Shown here: positions 13,136 to 24,859 of the stretch, piece after piece
Position numbering within the stretch: the stretch's first letter is position 1
Layout: each line of letters opens with the position of its first letter
DNA from: Coprinellus micaceus
Taxonomy: Eukaryota > Basidiomycota > Agaricomycetes > Agaricales > Psathyrellaceae
Length of the DNA stretch: 64,000 nt
Direction of reading: 5' to 3'
Assembly: GCA_951394405.1 (NCBI GenBank)
Contig: OX596334.1
Location: 2,790,001 to 2,854,000 of the forward strand
Notes under the pieces: model-generated
The model's input: only the letters and a program-made list of their open reading frames with translations
The model's database searches: none
Told to the model about the DNA's origin: nothing
Translations under genes and position numbers: made by a program

Positions 13136-16100
13136 ATGCCTATGCCAGATGCGCGGACGCGGAGCAAGATCAGCTTGAACCCGTCGAAAGTGCTCCCCCC
13201 TTCGTATGTGCACGAATCTGCCAGCGTAGCCGAGACTGACGCGACACGTTGACATTCCCCTTGACAGTCTTCCGAGGAAGGCTTTGCCCCGCATCCTTCT
13301 AGCCAATGTCCTCTACGTAGTCTCCGTCAAGGCAGCGAAGGCCTGGCTCCTCGATTTCGATGTTGGCGTACTATGGGTTTTGATGAGGGTGTTGGGATGT
13401 GGTGGATTCGGCGTTCTGGTCTGGGAGGTTGGGACAAGACAGGTGGTGAGGCGGAAATCAATCGAGGTGCGTCCACCGTCTTGACTTCTAGAGTGTGATT
13501 CTTACCTCCTAGGTAGTGGTCTGCTTTAGCCTTGGCCTCTTTTCTGTTATTCGTGCAATATGGGTGCTTGTTCGTGGCCCTGTTTAGGTTGCCATCAACC
13601 CGGTAGGGGTTTCTCGCAATGGTGCTTCGTTATACGCTCACATTCCACGATAGGGTCATCCTTTTCACTCATTTCTCGACCTACTGGATCAGCTCATTCA
13701 CACGATATACCTCCGCTCGCAAGGCTGGGGCCATCCTCGCCGCAATGTCGGTCTCCATCCTTGCCGATACCCACTTCTCTTCAGGGAATCTTTGGAGACT
13801 GGTCCCTGGATACGGCGCCCTTCTTTTACATGCTCTATCATCCGTCGCTGCCGACCACACTATTGGGATCCTCTCGCCGTCATTGGGCTCAACATTTACC
13901 ATCTCAGCTGCGACCCTTGGCGCCTCACTCTTTGCCATACCATTCTATCTCTTCAGGTCCCTTATGCTCAATTTCCCCCCAAGTCCGGAACTGCCTGCAC
14001 TTTCCTGGGCAGTCATTCCCTTGGTAGCATATTCGCTGCTATTCATGACTCCCCTCACTACCCATTCATTTGATTACACGAACCTCACATTACCTGTCTT
14101 CACCATTTCATTCCCGACTTTGGCGGTGCTCTCTGCTCTGTTGGGGGCACTGACATTCAAGCACCTGCCTTCTTGGAGCGACTTTGTCGCCGCCGCTTTG
14201 CTATACTATGGTACGCATCCTTACTGCCACCCACCGTCCCTCACCTTGACCATCGGTAGGCATGTATCCCGATGGCATCGAGACCGCCCCGCCCGCCGCG
14301 CAAACCTCGACATCAAGGCTGATGAAAGTGTACCTCAAGTCCATCCTATCCAATCATGAGTCACGGAAGATATTCTACTTCCTTATGCTCAATCTCGCTT
14401 ACATGCTGGTTCAACTTCTCTACGGGGTGTGGACAAATAGCCTGGGCCTGATATCGGACGGTATGTGTTACCACCTTGGTCAGGATGTTTCGCTCAGCCC
14501 ACGCTCTTCAGCTATCCATATGGCCTTTGACTGCATGGCTATTGGTGTGGGCCTCCTCGCATCTGTCATGGCGACCTGGGAACCGAATGATCGCTTCACT
14601 TATGGGTGCGTAGCATCCTCCCCTTTTTGCTTCCCTGTCTAATAACAGGGCAGATACGGACGCGTTGAAACGTTGTCTGGCTTCGCCAACGGCATCTTCC
14701 TAATTTTAATCTCAATATTCATCGTGTTCGAGGCCATTCAGAGAATGTGAGTTGGGCACTTTTCTTTAGTTTTCGTTGGCCTAATTAGCCTGTAGTTTAG
14801 ACCCACCAGAGATGAGCACCAACCAACTCCTTTTGGTGAGTTCAGTGGGGCTAGGCGTGAATTTGTTTGGCATGTTCGCCATGGGCGGCCACCATCACCA
14901 TGTAAGCATAAAACTCTTACTATTTCGCATGTAACTCACGTCTTTTCCTGCACAGGGCGGCCACTCGCACTCTCATGGTCACTCGCATGCGCTGATCGGC
15001 GGTCATTCCGACCACGGAGATGAAGACGATCATGGGCATTCTCACTCTCAATCCCTACCACCGTCATCGACACATTCTCGCTGCAAGGATGATCATTCGC
15101 ATTCGCACGACCATGGGGATGGTGGGCACTCTCATGGCCATGACGGTGCTCACCGAGAGGAGCACCATGACCATTCACACTCATCCGAACACCATAGTCA
15201 CTCGCACTCCGAGACTCCCTCAGGCCCTCACTTGGATGGTCACCATGGTCATTCGCCCGATGCACACAGCCATTCGCACGCTCATTCGGACCCGACTCCT
15301 TCTCACTCGCATTCCGATTCGCACTCCCGTTCGCATTCCCCTTCACCGCCAAGCTCAGCACTGGACGTGGCCGGTCATTCACGGTCGTTCTCAAAATCAG
15401 ACCGATCCCTGGCTCAAAGACGTCAATCTCATGGCGCGTCGTTGTCGATTCAGGTCAACAACCCGACCCCCATCGCTATTGCTGTTTCTTCCTCCCATCC
15501 CAACACCCCTGCGTATGTTAACGGTCATGATCACTCCTCGGTGCCGAGTGAGCACAGCCATGGGCATGGTCATAGTCACGATCACCAGGAACATGATGAT
15601 GACCACAGTCATGACCAGCATAACCATAGTCCTGAACATGATCATCATAGCCATGACCAAGGACACGGTCATAGTCATGCTGCAGCTCCTTCTCCAGCAC
15701 CCCGGGCTTCGCATGACCACTCGCATGGCCATAGTCATAACATGCGCGGTGTTTTCCTTCATGTCATGGCAGTATGTGTCTTCGATCACTCCTTTCGTAT
15801 CATGCCTGATCCCCTTCTTCCCTCGCCTTTTAGGACACACTAGGCTCGGTTGGCGTGATCATCTCTACCCTCCTTATCCAATTCTATGGCTGGACTGGCT
15901 TTGATCCTATTGCCTCACTTTTCATAGCTGTTTTGATCGCTGCTAGCGTGATCCCCCTTGTGATGGACACTGGTAGAATATTGGCGCTCGATGTGTCTGA
16001 GAAGGACAGAGAAATCCAGGAAGCGCTCGATGAGGTACGCTCCAGTGCCGCAAAAAAACTTTACATGATGCTGATTCGCGTTCATTCAATTTGTTGTGAT

Positions 16101-16390
16101 AGTTGTCTTTGATCGAGGGCCTAGCGTCCTACTCCTGCCCTCGCTTCTGGCCTAAAGATGCGTCGACAGTTATCGGATCGATCCACATCCAACTAGCGCC
16201 CTCTGCGGCGTCCTCCGACCCGACGGGGCCGCACTCATCCTTACGCACAACGTATACGAAAATTGACAGGGTGGTGGAGAAGGTGGATACACTATTGAGG
16301 CAGAGAATATCCGGGTTAGAGGAGTTGACGGTGCAGGTAGAAGGGAAGGGGCGTCAGAATGGAGCGAACGTTGGTTATGGTCGTTCATGA
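13136..16390 (+). CDS. Msc2-type cation diffusion facilitator (zinc transporter)
   Basis: Ten exons give 889 residues: 13136-13203, 13268-13466, 13607-14210, 14260-14460, 14512-14605, 14654-14746, 14796-14901, 14956-15771, 15834-16034 and 16103-16390. All phases close. The N-terminal part carries several hydrophobic helices, as in yeast Msc2 and human ZnT5. The CDF core follows, with FTYGYGRVETLSGFANGIF, ILDPPEMSTNQLLL and the two HxxxD zinc-site motifs, H360-x3-D364 (HMAFD) and H724-x3-D728 (HVMAD). Between the halves, residues about 450-715 form an exceptionally long His/Asp/Ser-rich loop. The HxxxD pairs match zinc-selective CDF members. By family, it exports zinc from the cytosol into ER or secretory compartments. 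The intron at 13467-13606 (140 nt) is the least certain; an extra exon could lie inside it. Confidence 0.9.
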
Positions 16391-16883
16391 TGCTTTGTAA
16401 CTAGAGGCACCGTTGCATGTTCTGGTGTATTGTGCACTGTGCCGTGTTTGTATAACTAATTTATTGGCTTCCCTTACTTTTCAGTGTGGACGGGTGCAGA
16501 CACATAATCTATCAGTTAAATTAGTTTGAAATGGTACTATACAAGGACTACATATCAGATGCCGGTGCAACCACGAAATGGCGAGGAATCCTATTTTACA
16601 AGGTTTCTGATCCAGGGGACGGTGGGCGCAAACGAGGCTACAAGGCCGTCCCCTTGAAGGGCGAGAACGAAACTAGACAGCACGAGCACACGGGGGTTCT
16701 AATTTGGCCCCTCCCGGGTATCAATCGGTATAGGGAAAAGCAGTTATGGTCCAGCAAAGGTATAATGTAAATGGAAGGGAAGCCGAGTTTGACTCCGTTG
16801 AGGTGGAACAAACGGGGGAAGAAAGTAGGCGCAAGAAGAAAGAAGTAGGGAGGACAAATCGGTCGAAAAACAGGCGAAGTAGC
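16391..16883. other. Convergent 3' flanks
   Basis: The zinc transporter (+) and the transcription factor (-) end toward each other here. Short frames on both strands show no protein character. This should contain both 3' untranslated regions; no clear terminator or polyadenylation consensus was resolved. Confidence 0.5.
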
Positions 16884-19800
16884 TCACGGCCTGTACTGCG
16901 CGACAAGATTGTGCCAAGAATAGTCGATCTCGTTCATTGCCGCGCTAGGCGCCACCTGCATGCTGCTCGCCTGGTAGTTGTTGTAGCCGTAGTATTCGCC
17001 CATGCCACCGCCGTCCATCATACCCACCTGTTGGTGTTGGGGATGCTGTTGCGGCTGATGGCCTGGGTGATGTTGTTGTTGCTGAAGATGCTCTGGATGT
17101 GCCTGAGCGAGGGATTGGGCCGCGTAAGGGCTATATACCAAATCATCATGCTGCTGGTGTGAATGTTGAAGTGATTGTGTAGAGGTAGAGGCAGAAGGGT
17201 ATGAAGGGTAATCGCCGACGTTGATGTTCACATTCAGATTTTGGATGTGGGTATAGTTGTGGGGCCAGGGGTTTGAATTGTCGTTTACTGATGGGCCATA
17301 GGGAGAGGACGCCGAGGACGACGGTCCGATGGATGGCGTGTGGGTTGTAAGGCGAGAGGGAGAATTCACGGTGGTGGAAGGGGGAAGGTTCGGAGATGAA
17401 GGACTCGAAGCCGAGTAGGAAGGAGATGATGGCGTGTTCCGCCGCGCAACAAGCCGGGTCATCCCTCCAAGGACAGAGAGCTCCGTTGCTAACTCGCCGT
17501 CGTCCTCAGTCTTGATCTGTGGGGCACCGAGGAAGACAGGACGCGTCGACGAGCCCCCTAGACCTTGTCCAGACGCAGCTAGGGCAGCATGAGCCCGCTC
17601 TTTGAGCTTGATCAACACCGGCTACGAGCGTCGAAAGAGGTGAGAACCCATGACCCAGCAGGCTTAACAAAAATAACGCACAAGAATTTTGCCGGTGCGG
17701 GATGTATCTGTGACTTGGGAGAAGAGATGACACGCCAAATCCAGATAGTTCAGTGCCCCGGGCGCGAGCTGCATACGGGCTTTGACGGCGATGGATCCGA
17801 GTACAATCTTGGAGATGAATGAGTGAAACCGGCAAGAGATATCAACGCCGAGGGTATGCTCACCGCACATGAAAACACATGCGTGAATAGAAACCACATT
17901 CGCTCTGTCAGTTGAGGGTGTTGCTTGAAGAGGCTCTCAACCAGCGCAACGAAGGTCATAGCGCTCCTATGGGCGGCTAAAACCGACGGCGCGTATTTGC
18001 TTCCCATGGGATCAGTTGAGCTGTCTTCTAAAGCTTGAGCAAAGAATCCGCGATGCATGTAGAAGAGGGCTATAAATCGAGTCATGTATTCGGGTTAGTT
18101 AATTCTGGAAGAAAGGTGGGGGAAGTGAAGTGTGACACGCACTCATCTCCCTGATCGCAAATGCGGTATACCGTTGCATAGTAAGCTCAATCGTGGGCTG
18201 TTCCACTTCCACACCAATCTTCGAATTCCCAAATCCAGGAACCATGAGGCTTGGCGGCACGTACCAACTTCGAACCTTCTTATCTAGCTCCTGTATGGTT
18301 GTATAGGCCGGGGTTCGGGAGCCGAAGGCTTGATCGTGGACCACGCTCAAGCACTCAGCAGAAAACTTGTGCTTCCATGCCGCAACTGGGGTGGCGAGTT
18401 GATGAACAAGCATCCAGACGAAAATAAATTGTGACTTACAAGACATCTCCACTTCTCCCGTTGGGCTGATGGTCGTCTCATTTGGGAGCCTGCTATCGAT
18501 ATGGGCGGTAGCGAGCGACGGTGGGCGGCCAAACGTTAAGCTCTACCATGGGAAATGTGAGCATCAAATAGTGAACCTCCGATAAGCTAGGGAGAAAGAG
18601 TACCTGCCACATATCATAGGTAAGAATCTCGTAAAAGAGTTCCCTTCGCTTTTGAGTCTCCTCTGGATCGAGCTTCCATTTGCCGCTGTCACGATCTTCA
18701 GACGGATAGCAGTCAGCGACGAATGCAGCCCCCGAAATCTAGCCGACTCACGCAAGCCGATCTGTAGGGAGGAGGCGTGATTAACTCTCAGAGGATATGA
18801 GAACAGGGGGATGGAAACTGACGCTCTGTGCCATCTTGACCACGATGCCCATCATCACCCAACGCGGTCGTCCCATATCGGACAGGAACATGAAATGACA
18901 CATCAAGAGCTAGAGTCAACTGTTAAATCAAGACGGTAAGATGTGTGTGCGTTTCAGGCCCACCAGTGCTTGGATCCCCGTCACAGTTTGTTCTTCCAAT
19001 ACAGAATCCAGGGATATGGCGGCTCGTCCGACCTGGTAATGTTGCATCGCCTCCTGGGATTGCGGTGGAAGGTCCAGATCCAGCAACTCTCCAATTGCAA
19101 GGACCATGAAGAATACGGCGAGAGTGCAGCCTGGCAGTGGCTCTCGAACCTCGTCGTTTGCACTGTATACGCTTTGGAAAATGGCTTCAAAGTCCCCCTC
19201 AGAAATGGGGTGGTACCTGTGAATTTTGTAAACATCTGATCGGTTTAGATGGGGAACGCGGAAGAACGGGACTGACATCCAAGCGGCGTGGCGAAAATAC
19301 AGAGTGGATGTCCTCTTGGCGGCTGCGATCGGGGGGACGTAGGCGAAGATGGACGCCCGGACAGCTTCTGAAGACTTGGGCTCGACAGACGTAAAGGGGA
19401 AGCCATGTCCTAGCCAAGGAAGGTCTTTGGGAAGGTGGGCAGGCTGAAACGGAGAGGCTGTGGGGTCTTCCTCGTCTGAGCCTTCTTCAATCTATTACCG
19501 AAATGAGTTTAATCCCAAGTCGTGCGTGGGGAATGCGTCTGGCGACTCGCCTGCAGAAGATACTGAAAAATAGGGCAGAGAGTCAGCACCCTGGAAGGGA
19601 GGACAGTGGGCTGAACGTACCCATGAGTTCGCAGTGGTACCGAAGAACGTTGACCTGCCACTTTGCGAGATCGAACTGTGACATCTCGTGAGCAGAGCCG
19701 TAAACGAAGAAGTAGAAACACGATAGTTACAGAGAACCCAGTGCGTCTATCGCCTCGCCAGATGTTGACGGCTCTTCCTTGCTCGGATTCGGATCGACCC

Positions 19801-20435
19801 TCTCTCGTTCCAGTGGGCGCTTAATCTGCAGCAAGTCTTCTGAGAGCAACGGATGAACGTCGGTCGAGTTCAGCGAGTGAGATTGTCCGAGGGCGTCTTC
19901 CAGAGAGCGGACTCGGTTTGCCAGTTCGTTTATCTTCTCATGGAGTGTTTCGGTATTAGCCAGGACGAAGCTGCGGAAAATGTCAGCGGTGCCAGCGTTT
20001 CCTGAACTCGATATGATTGCTTACCGATTGCCCTTGCCCGTCGTCAACGACCCTATATAATTCTGGTGAGCCTAAATTCCATTCCAAACAGTCGGGCGCA
20101 CCATCAGGGCATATGGCCGCACATCCCTTCTTGACACAGTTGCTAGAATAACGCGTCAATATCAGCAGGGTGGAGCCTCGGGGTTCGCGGCGAGTGAATT
20201 ACCTGCAAGGAAACTGGCGACTGCATCTGAAGCGCAGCGTTAGACCTCGCGGCGGCTCATAGCATTGGCATGAACACTGACTTTAACTTGAGCCTGCGGT
20301 GAGAAGGGGTCAGTAAGCATCGCGACCCGAGGTGTAGACGGCGTACCTCCGACACTCGGCACACGAGAGAGCGACACCGCGGCGCTTCTGGCGGCTGACA
20401 AGCTGGGAGGACTCGTAGGGGCCACTGGGTGGCAT
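16884..20435 (-). CDS. Zn(II)2Cys6 fungal-specific transcription factor
   Basis: Eighteen exons give 857 residues: 20347-20435, 20282-20293, 20203-20226, 20102-20142, 20025-20052, 19731-19970, 19621-19675, 19551-19562, 19277-19491, 18964-19216, 18823-18909, 18752-18761, 18604-18695, 18440-18542, 18143-18385, 17864-18069, 17682-17807 and 16884-17621. The binuclear cluster is CAEC-x6-C-x5-CSNC-x8-C (C25, C28, C35, C41, C44, C53), with the basic RRLKLKC region spread over four tiny exons. A heptad-like stretch follows (HEKINELANRVRSLEDAL), then a fungal-specific transcription factor domain with WMYHPISEGDFE, KWKLDPEETQKRRELF and FGRPPS. The C-terminal 240 residues are Ser/Pro/Gln/His-rich and activation-like. 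It is a predicted nuclear DNA-binding regulator with unknown targets. The intron at 19492-19550 appears to be GC-AG, and several exons are only 10-28 nt. Confidence 0.9.
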
Positions 20436-20855
20436 GGAGGAGGAGGAGGAGGGGATTGTGAGGATGGTGGGGGCAGAAGGCAAGATGCGTATATTCCCCT
20501 GTCGGTTCGCTAAGAATCCCGTTATTTACATAAATTCCCTCCTCGAGTCCGCATTTGGCACCCCGCGTTGCTTGTCCCTGTTATGCTGCACCCTCCCACT
20601 TCAAATTTCGAAAGTTGGCAGCATTCCTCCTGCTCCTCCTCCACCACAACACTCGAGGCAAGTCTCTCTCCCGCTTCCCTCCTGATGAACTCTTAGATGA
20701 CGAGTCGGAGCTGGATCCCCAGAGTTTCTCTGGCGTGTCCTCCTTGACGAGACATTCACATTATACCATTCATGCTTTACTGATTCTTTCTCATTGACAC
20801 CGATCTCCCTTTTCTCGGCGCCGAAACTAACATGAAACTCTTTTAGACCTGCAGC
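20436..20855. promoter_or_regulatory. Shared head-to-head promoter region
   Basis: These 420 bases separate the divergent starts of the transcription factor (-) and the Tsr4-like gene (+), so they probably carry both promoters. A pyrimidine-rich leader with a CTTTTAGACCTGCAGC stretch precedes the ATG at 20856. No single operator motif was recognised. Confidence 0.5.
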
Positions 20856-22449
20856 ATGGCCCCTCCAAGAGACGACGACTGGTCGGATTCGGACGAAGAA
20901 GAACTGGGCGAGGTGGAGACTTCCGTACTCTTGGGTGTCCCAGACGGTCCTATCGATGCCGAATCAGATGTCAACGATGTGGCTGTCTCTCGTATTGGAG
21001 GACATCCTGTACGGTCTATTCTATACATGTACAAGCACGCAGAATATATTGACGATTTCTCGTTTGCTACTTTTAAAGGCCTTCCTCGCATCGTCGGAGC
21101 CTCCCATCTCTTCTTCCCAGTGCAAGGTCTGCTCCAGCCCAATGGAGCTTCTCGTCCAGATGTGGTGTCCTTTTGAAAATAGCCCGATGGACCGAGCGCT
21201 CTATATGTGGGGGTGCTCCAGAGCCGGGTGTCAGGGCAAGGAATCCACGTACGTCAGACTGGCCTGTGTTGCGACTAGTTACTGATTCAAGTACCGTTAC
21301 CCTCTGCGCGCTTGTATTCCAAAGTGTGCGAGCGTGGAGAGGACTCCGATACAACGAACGGTATGCTTCCCAACTGGAAAAGAAGCGCGAAAGAGAGCGC
21401 CAACGGGAGCAAGAAACGGCCGAAGCAGAGAGGAAGAAGGTCGCAGCCAAGGCTAACCCATTTTCGGTGGGTATGAGCGTCGAAAGGCGTCTCTTATTCG
21501 TGTTTCCGGGAAGAAGAGTCTATATTAATCGATTTCGCCTTTTCTTTAGATGAAAGGTTCTGCTGCCGCTTCGAACCCCTTTGGGTTGGGCGCTCAAGTT
21601 TTTGGCGATATATCACCGTCTCCTGTTTCCCAGTCCCCTGCATTTGGGGATCCCAAGGGAGAAGACGATGACGAGTCCGAAAGCGAAGACGAAGACGACG
21701 ACGGATCCGACTCGGAAGGCTCTTTAATCACGGCCGTGGCCGGCACAACAATCTCAGAGTCTGTGTGGAAGGGTGCCCCTTCATACCCAGCGCTCTACCT
21801 TTCAACCGTCTCAGAGTACATCCCCGCCAAGCCCAAGGCTGCGCTCCCTCCTGGCGTTCAGATTGTGGACCCTGCAGATGATGGCAAGGACGGCAAGGGC
21901 ACTCCCTGGGTGTCAGAGTCTTACGAGAACTCCCTTGAGATCGATCAGGTCTTCGACAAGTTTTCCAAGAGGGTCGAAATCGAGCCAGAGCAGTGTGTCC
22001 GGTACGAACTGAAAGGCACGCCGCTGCCTTTCTCCTCCGAGGACGCAGCATTCAAGAAAATCTTCCCTGACCCCAAACAGGAGGCTGTCACGGTCACCAA
22101 AGCCGCTTTCACAGTCGCTCAGCCTCAGAAGCGTGTCTACGACTCCTCGGCCATTCCAGCATGCCCATCGTGTGGTTCCCCCCGCATCTTCGAGTGTCAG
22201 CTGATGCCCAACCTAATCAATGTTCTTTCCGCCTCCAATGCCGGATTGGAGAAGAACATGACGGACGAGGAGCGGAGGAAGGCGGTGGAGAGAGCGCTCA
22301 AGAAGGGCGATCAGGACGCCCGAGGAAGCATGGAGTGGGGAACATGCTTCGTCTTCTCATGCGAGAAAGATTGTTGTCTTGACGAAAACAAGAAGGATGC
22401 AAGGGTATCGTGGAGGGAAGAGTACGTTCTCATGCAATGGGATACCTAG
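20856..22449 (+). CDS. TSR4: Tsr4 / PDCD2-family ribosome-assembly protein
   Basis: Four exons, 20856-21008, 21079-21248, 21325-21466 and 21550-22449, give 454 residues. The N terminus has the family opening VLLGVPDGPI and RIGGHP, then a zinc-binding CKVCSSPMELLVQMWCP, RALYMWGC and VRAWRGLRYNE. A Glu/Arg-rich helix and an acidic Ser/Asp linker lead to the PDCD2 C-terminal domain: PACPSCGSPRIFECQLMPN, then MEWGTCFVFSC near the end. In yeast, Tsr4 is a dedicated chaperone of ribosomal protein uS5 (Rps2) needed for 40S maturation; that role is inherited from family knowledge. The acceptor at 21325 was chosen because it yields the conserved VRAWRGL join; the alternative at 21292 leaves a 43-nt intron and adds 11 residues. 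Confidence 0.9.
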
Positions 22450-23993
22450 AGTTCCTTCGTAGATACTTGCCCCATTTGCGTACCGTCTTTTTGCGTTGGA
22501 ATCTAAACGCCGGGGTTCGTCGTACATGTGGAGCTTCAGTCGCGCGGCGGTAACGATAATGAGCCGATGTTGAGAGCTTGGGGTCCTTACTTGATTACAG
22601 TAGAAGGCCGACAAATAGACCCGGGACATACTCGTGGGCGCTCTTGTGTACCGATCTGCGCTGGTCAATTGATGATCACTAACACACATCGATGTAGTAT
22701 CATGTACAATAACGGAATGCATACACCAATCTACAACGATCGTGTCCCACTTTTGGCGTTCAGCGGCCAGCGCCCAATAGCGCGTCGTAACCGGGTACCT
22801 ATCTGTACCTGAGTGTGTGGCTCTGACACCAAAACCCAGGATCCATTAGCCTCGTGAGCCTACCAGAGTATAGTCTAAGAGAGGCAACACTCTAATAGGG
22901 GTTTTGTCAACTCGAGGGTCTCATCTACGGCGGCCGTGACCTGCCCAGAGGAGCAAGCAGGTCCGCCTAACTCGGCTGGGGCTTGTGTACAGGCGGATTT
23001 CGTGTCTACTCTGCAATCCGTGGGTGGAGTGATACGTTCAGAGGTAACGGTTGACATCGAAAATCTTCCTACACCGTCCCGTTGCTTCGATGGTCAGTTT
23101 GACATTCTTCGGGCGCGCTTTGACTTGGCTGGGATCTGGCTTGAGGGAGTGTATCAGGCAGAAACCCCTTCAAACCCTTTCCGTTGGTCACTCGGTGTGG
23201 CGCTGCTTCCTTTCCAAAAAGGTGTGTGTGAAACGGTTCCGCCACTGTCCCCACGGGCGCTCCGGATAGGCGCCCAATCCGGATCAAGCGTCATCAACGG
23301 AGAAGTAGCATCGGGTTTTTTCTCCCCGGACGGTATGCCAAGGCAGGCGAGGTCAGCTGACCGCCGGACTGTTATGCCCTTCCGGGTCTGGTGGGAAGCC
23401 ACCATCACATATCAGCAGTTATCAGGGAACTACCAGGCAGGCGGTACCTGGTAGAGGCCCTGAAAGTCGAAGAACCACACCGACTCAGGTCATTTGTGAC
23501 CGTGAAAGGGCTTAAAAATAACCTTAAGTATTGTAAACGCGTAGTAGTAGTGCTGGGGTCACTTGAATTTGCGAACGTAAAGGCGATTCAACTCATTTGA
23601 GGTGCAGTAGACCCGGTATACATGACCTCCGTGGCCTCAACTTGCTGACTGGTTGAATGGGCGGCCTGCCGAGGACCGACAATAACCTGAGAACCGACCC
23701 GGAATTGAGGCAGCATTGTTTCGTTTAGTTGCGGAATACAGCAACCAGAGGTATATGAGCATCGTTTGTAGTTCTGGAGTTTCAAGGCCAAATGTTTGAT
23801 GTTTCAATGGATATCGGATGGACAGCCATTTGAGATAAATAGTCTACTAATGGAGGGCTCGGCTAAGTCAGCCTGTCGCAGGGACGACTCTTGGGCGTTG
23901 AGATAAATAGTCTAGAGGGTCGGACGAGCACCGCCTGAAATAAATATTCGATGTGATCCAGGGCTAGGCTAGGTTGTTTGTTTGTGGCACGGT
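22450..23993. other. Intergenic, with a small tandem repeat
   Basis: The longest frame (22936-23454, plus, 172 codons) overlaps other long frames, has no motif and no splice context, so it is not called. The right end has a 17-bp duplication at 23830 and 23898 and AT-rich sequence. The 3' flanks of the convergent Tsr4-like and small membrane-protein genes fall here. Confidence 0.45.
23830..23914. repeat. Imperfect tandem repeat
   Basis: TTGAGATAAATAGTCTA occurs at 23830-23846 and again at 23898-23914, 68 bp apart. A partial AATAAATA echo follows near 23940. The flanking sequence of the two units is loosely similar (GGAGGGCTCGG versus GAGGGTCGG). It lies just downstream of the small membrane-protein gene. 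Confidence 0.6.
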
Positions 23994-24859
23994 TTAGGCA
24001 TGGGCTATCGATCCGTCTGTGAGTTTAGATAAGTAATTGAAGGACGAAGGGATTTTTATGGTAACACATTCACCTTGCAGATCTCCCAGGCTCTGAAGGG
24101 CCCATAGGAGTACCTCCTGAAGCAAGCGATTTAGCGCTCGGTGAGCCCGAACAGGAATAGTCCTAAAGAACTCCTTGACAAGCCACGGAAGAGAGCCTAT
24201 ACTAAAAAGGTACTCTAGGGACGGTGTGAGTAACCGTGACGTTTCCATGCACTCGAGACAATACTCACGTTTACTCCCCTCGAGATACGATCTAGTACAC
24301 GCCACCACGGCGGCGGTTTCGCAAATATGATCTGTCGGGTCATGGTTAGCGCACTTGCTGACGGATAGATACTAAGCAACCACCACCCACAGTATGTGGA
24401 ATGCGAGAACGTAGCCCCCCAACCAAGGGCGAGCCCCGTCGGCAAACCTACAAGGAGAGTGGCGATTGCCAGAACCCCTTTGATATGAATGTTCAGGGAA
24501 ACCCAGGCACCGGCCGCTCCACCAATTGACAAGCTGAGGTTGATGACCCGCTTCCTGGGTAAAAGGTCGATGGAGCATAACTTCGAGATGCTGTTCCATG
24601 CGTCCTCGTTGTCTGCATACCCCACAAGCAGTTGCTCACTGTCAACATCAAACTCCTTGAGGAATCGAGTGTCCCCAAGGGTCTCCTTCAGCGCGGAGAG
24701 AGCCTCCCGAGGGATTTGGACGAGGACGGCCTGTGGGCATGGTTTTTGAGAAGAAATATGCCCGGCTGATGTGGAGCTGAGGGTAGGGTTGTTTGACGGG
24801 GAATTTGGTGCTGCTAAGACTGTGGTTTCTGAGCCCGTCGCGTTGCTGTTGTCTGACAT
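23994..24859 (-). CDS. Small predicted membrane protein
   Basis: Three exons, 24269-24859, 24074-24212 and 23994-24016, give 250 residues. The introns (56 and 57 nt) have GTGAGT and GTGAAT donors, and phases agree. The Ser/Thr/Asn-rich first 40 residues are probably disordered. A soluble-looking segment follows (QIPREALSALKETLGD, QLLVGYADNEDAWNSISKL). Residues about 115-165 are strongly hydrophobic, with SLSIGGAAGAWVSL and GVLAIATLLVGLPTGLALG, consistent with two membrane helices. The final exon codes only DGSIAHA. I do not recognise the family. It is isolated between F-box and Tsr4-like genes and gives no context clue to its function. Confidence 0.65.

Noticed and set aside
15397..15840. 147-codon minus-strand frame, and repeat-like spacing of CAT/CAC units in the transporter
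   Set aside because: It is the antisense of the His-rich loop. The repetition comes from His codons and is not a CRISPR array or a gene.
22936..23454. 172-codon plus-strand frame
   Set aside because: Three long frames overlap here, none with a motif, signal or splice context; it is best explained by low stop frequency.
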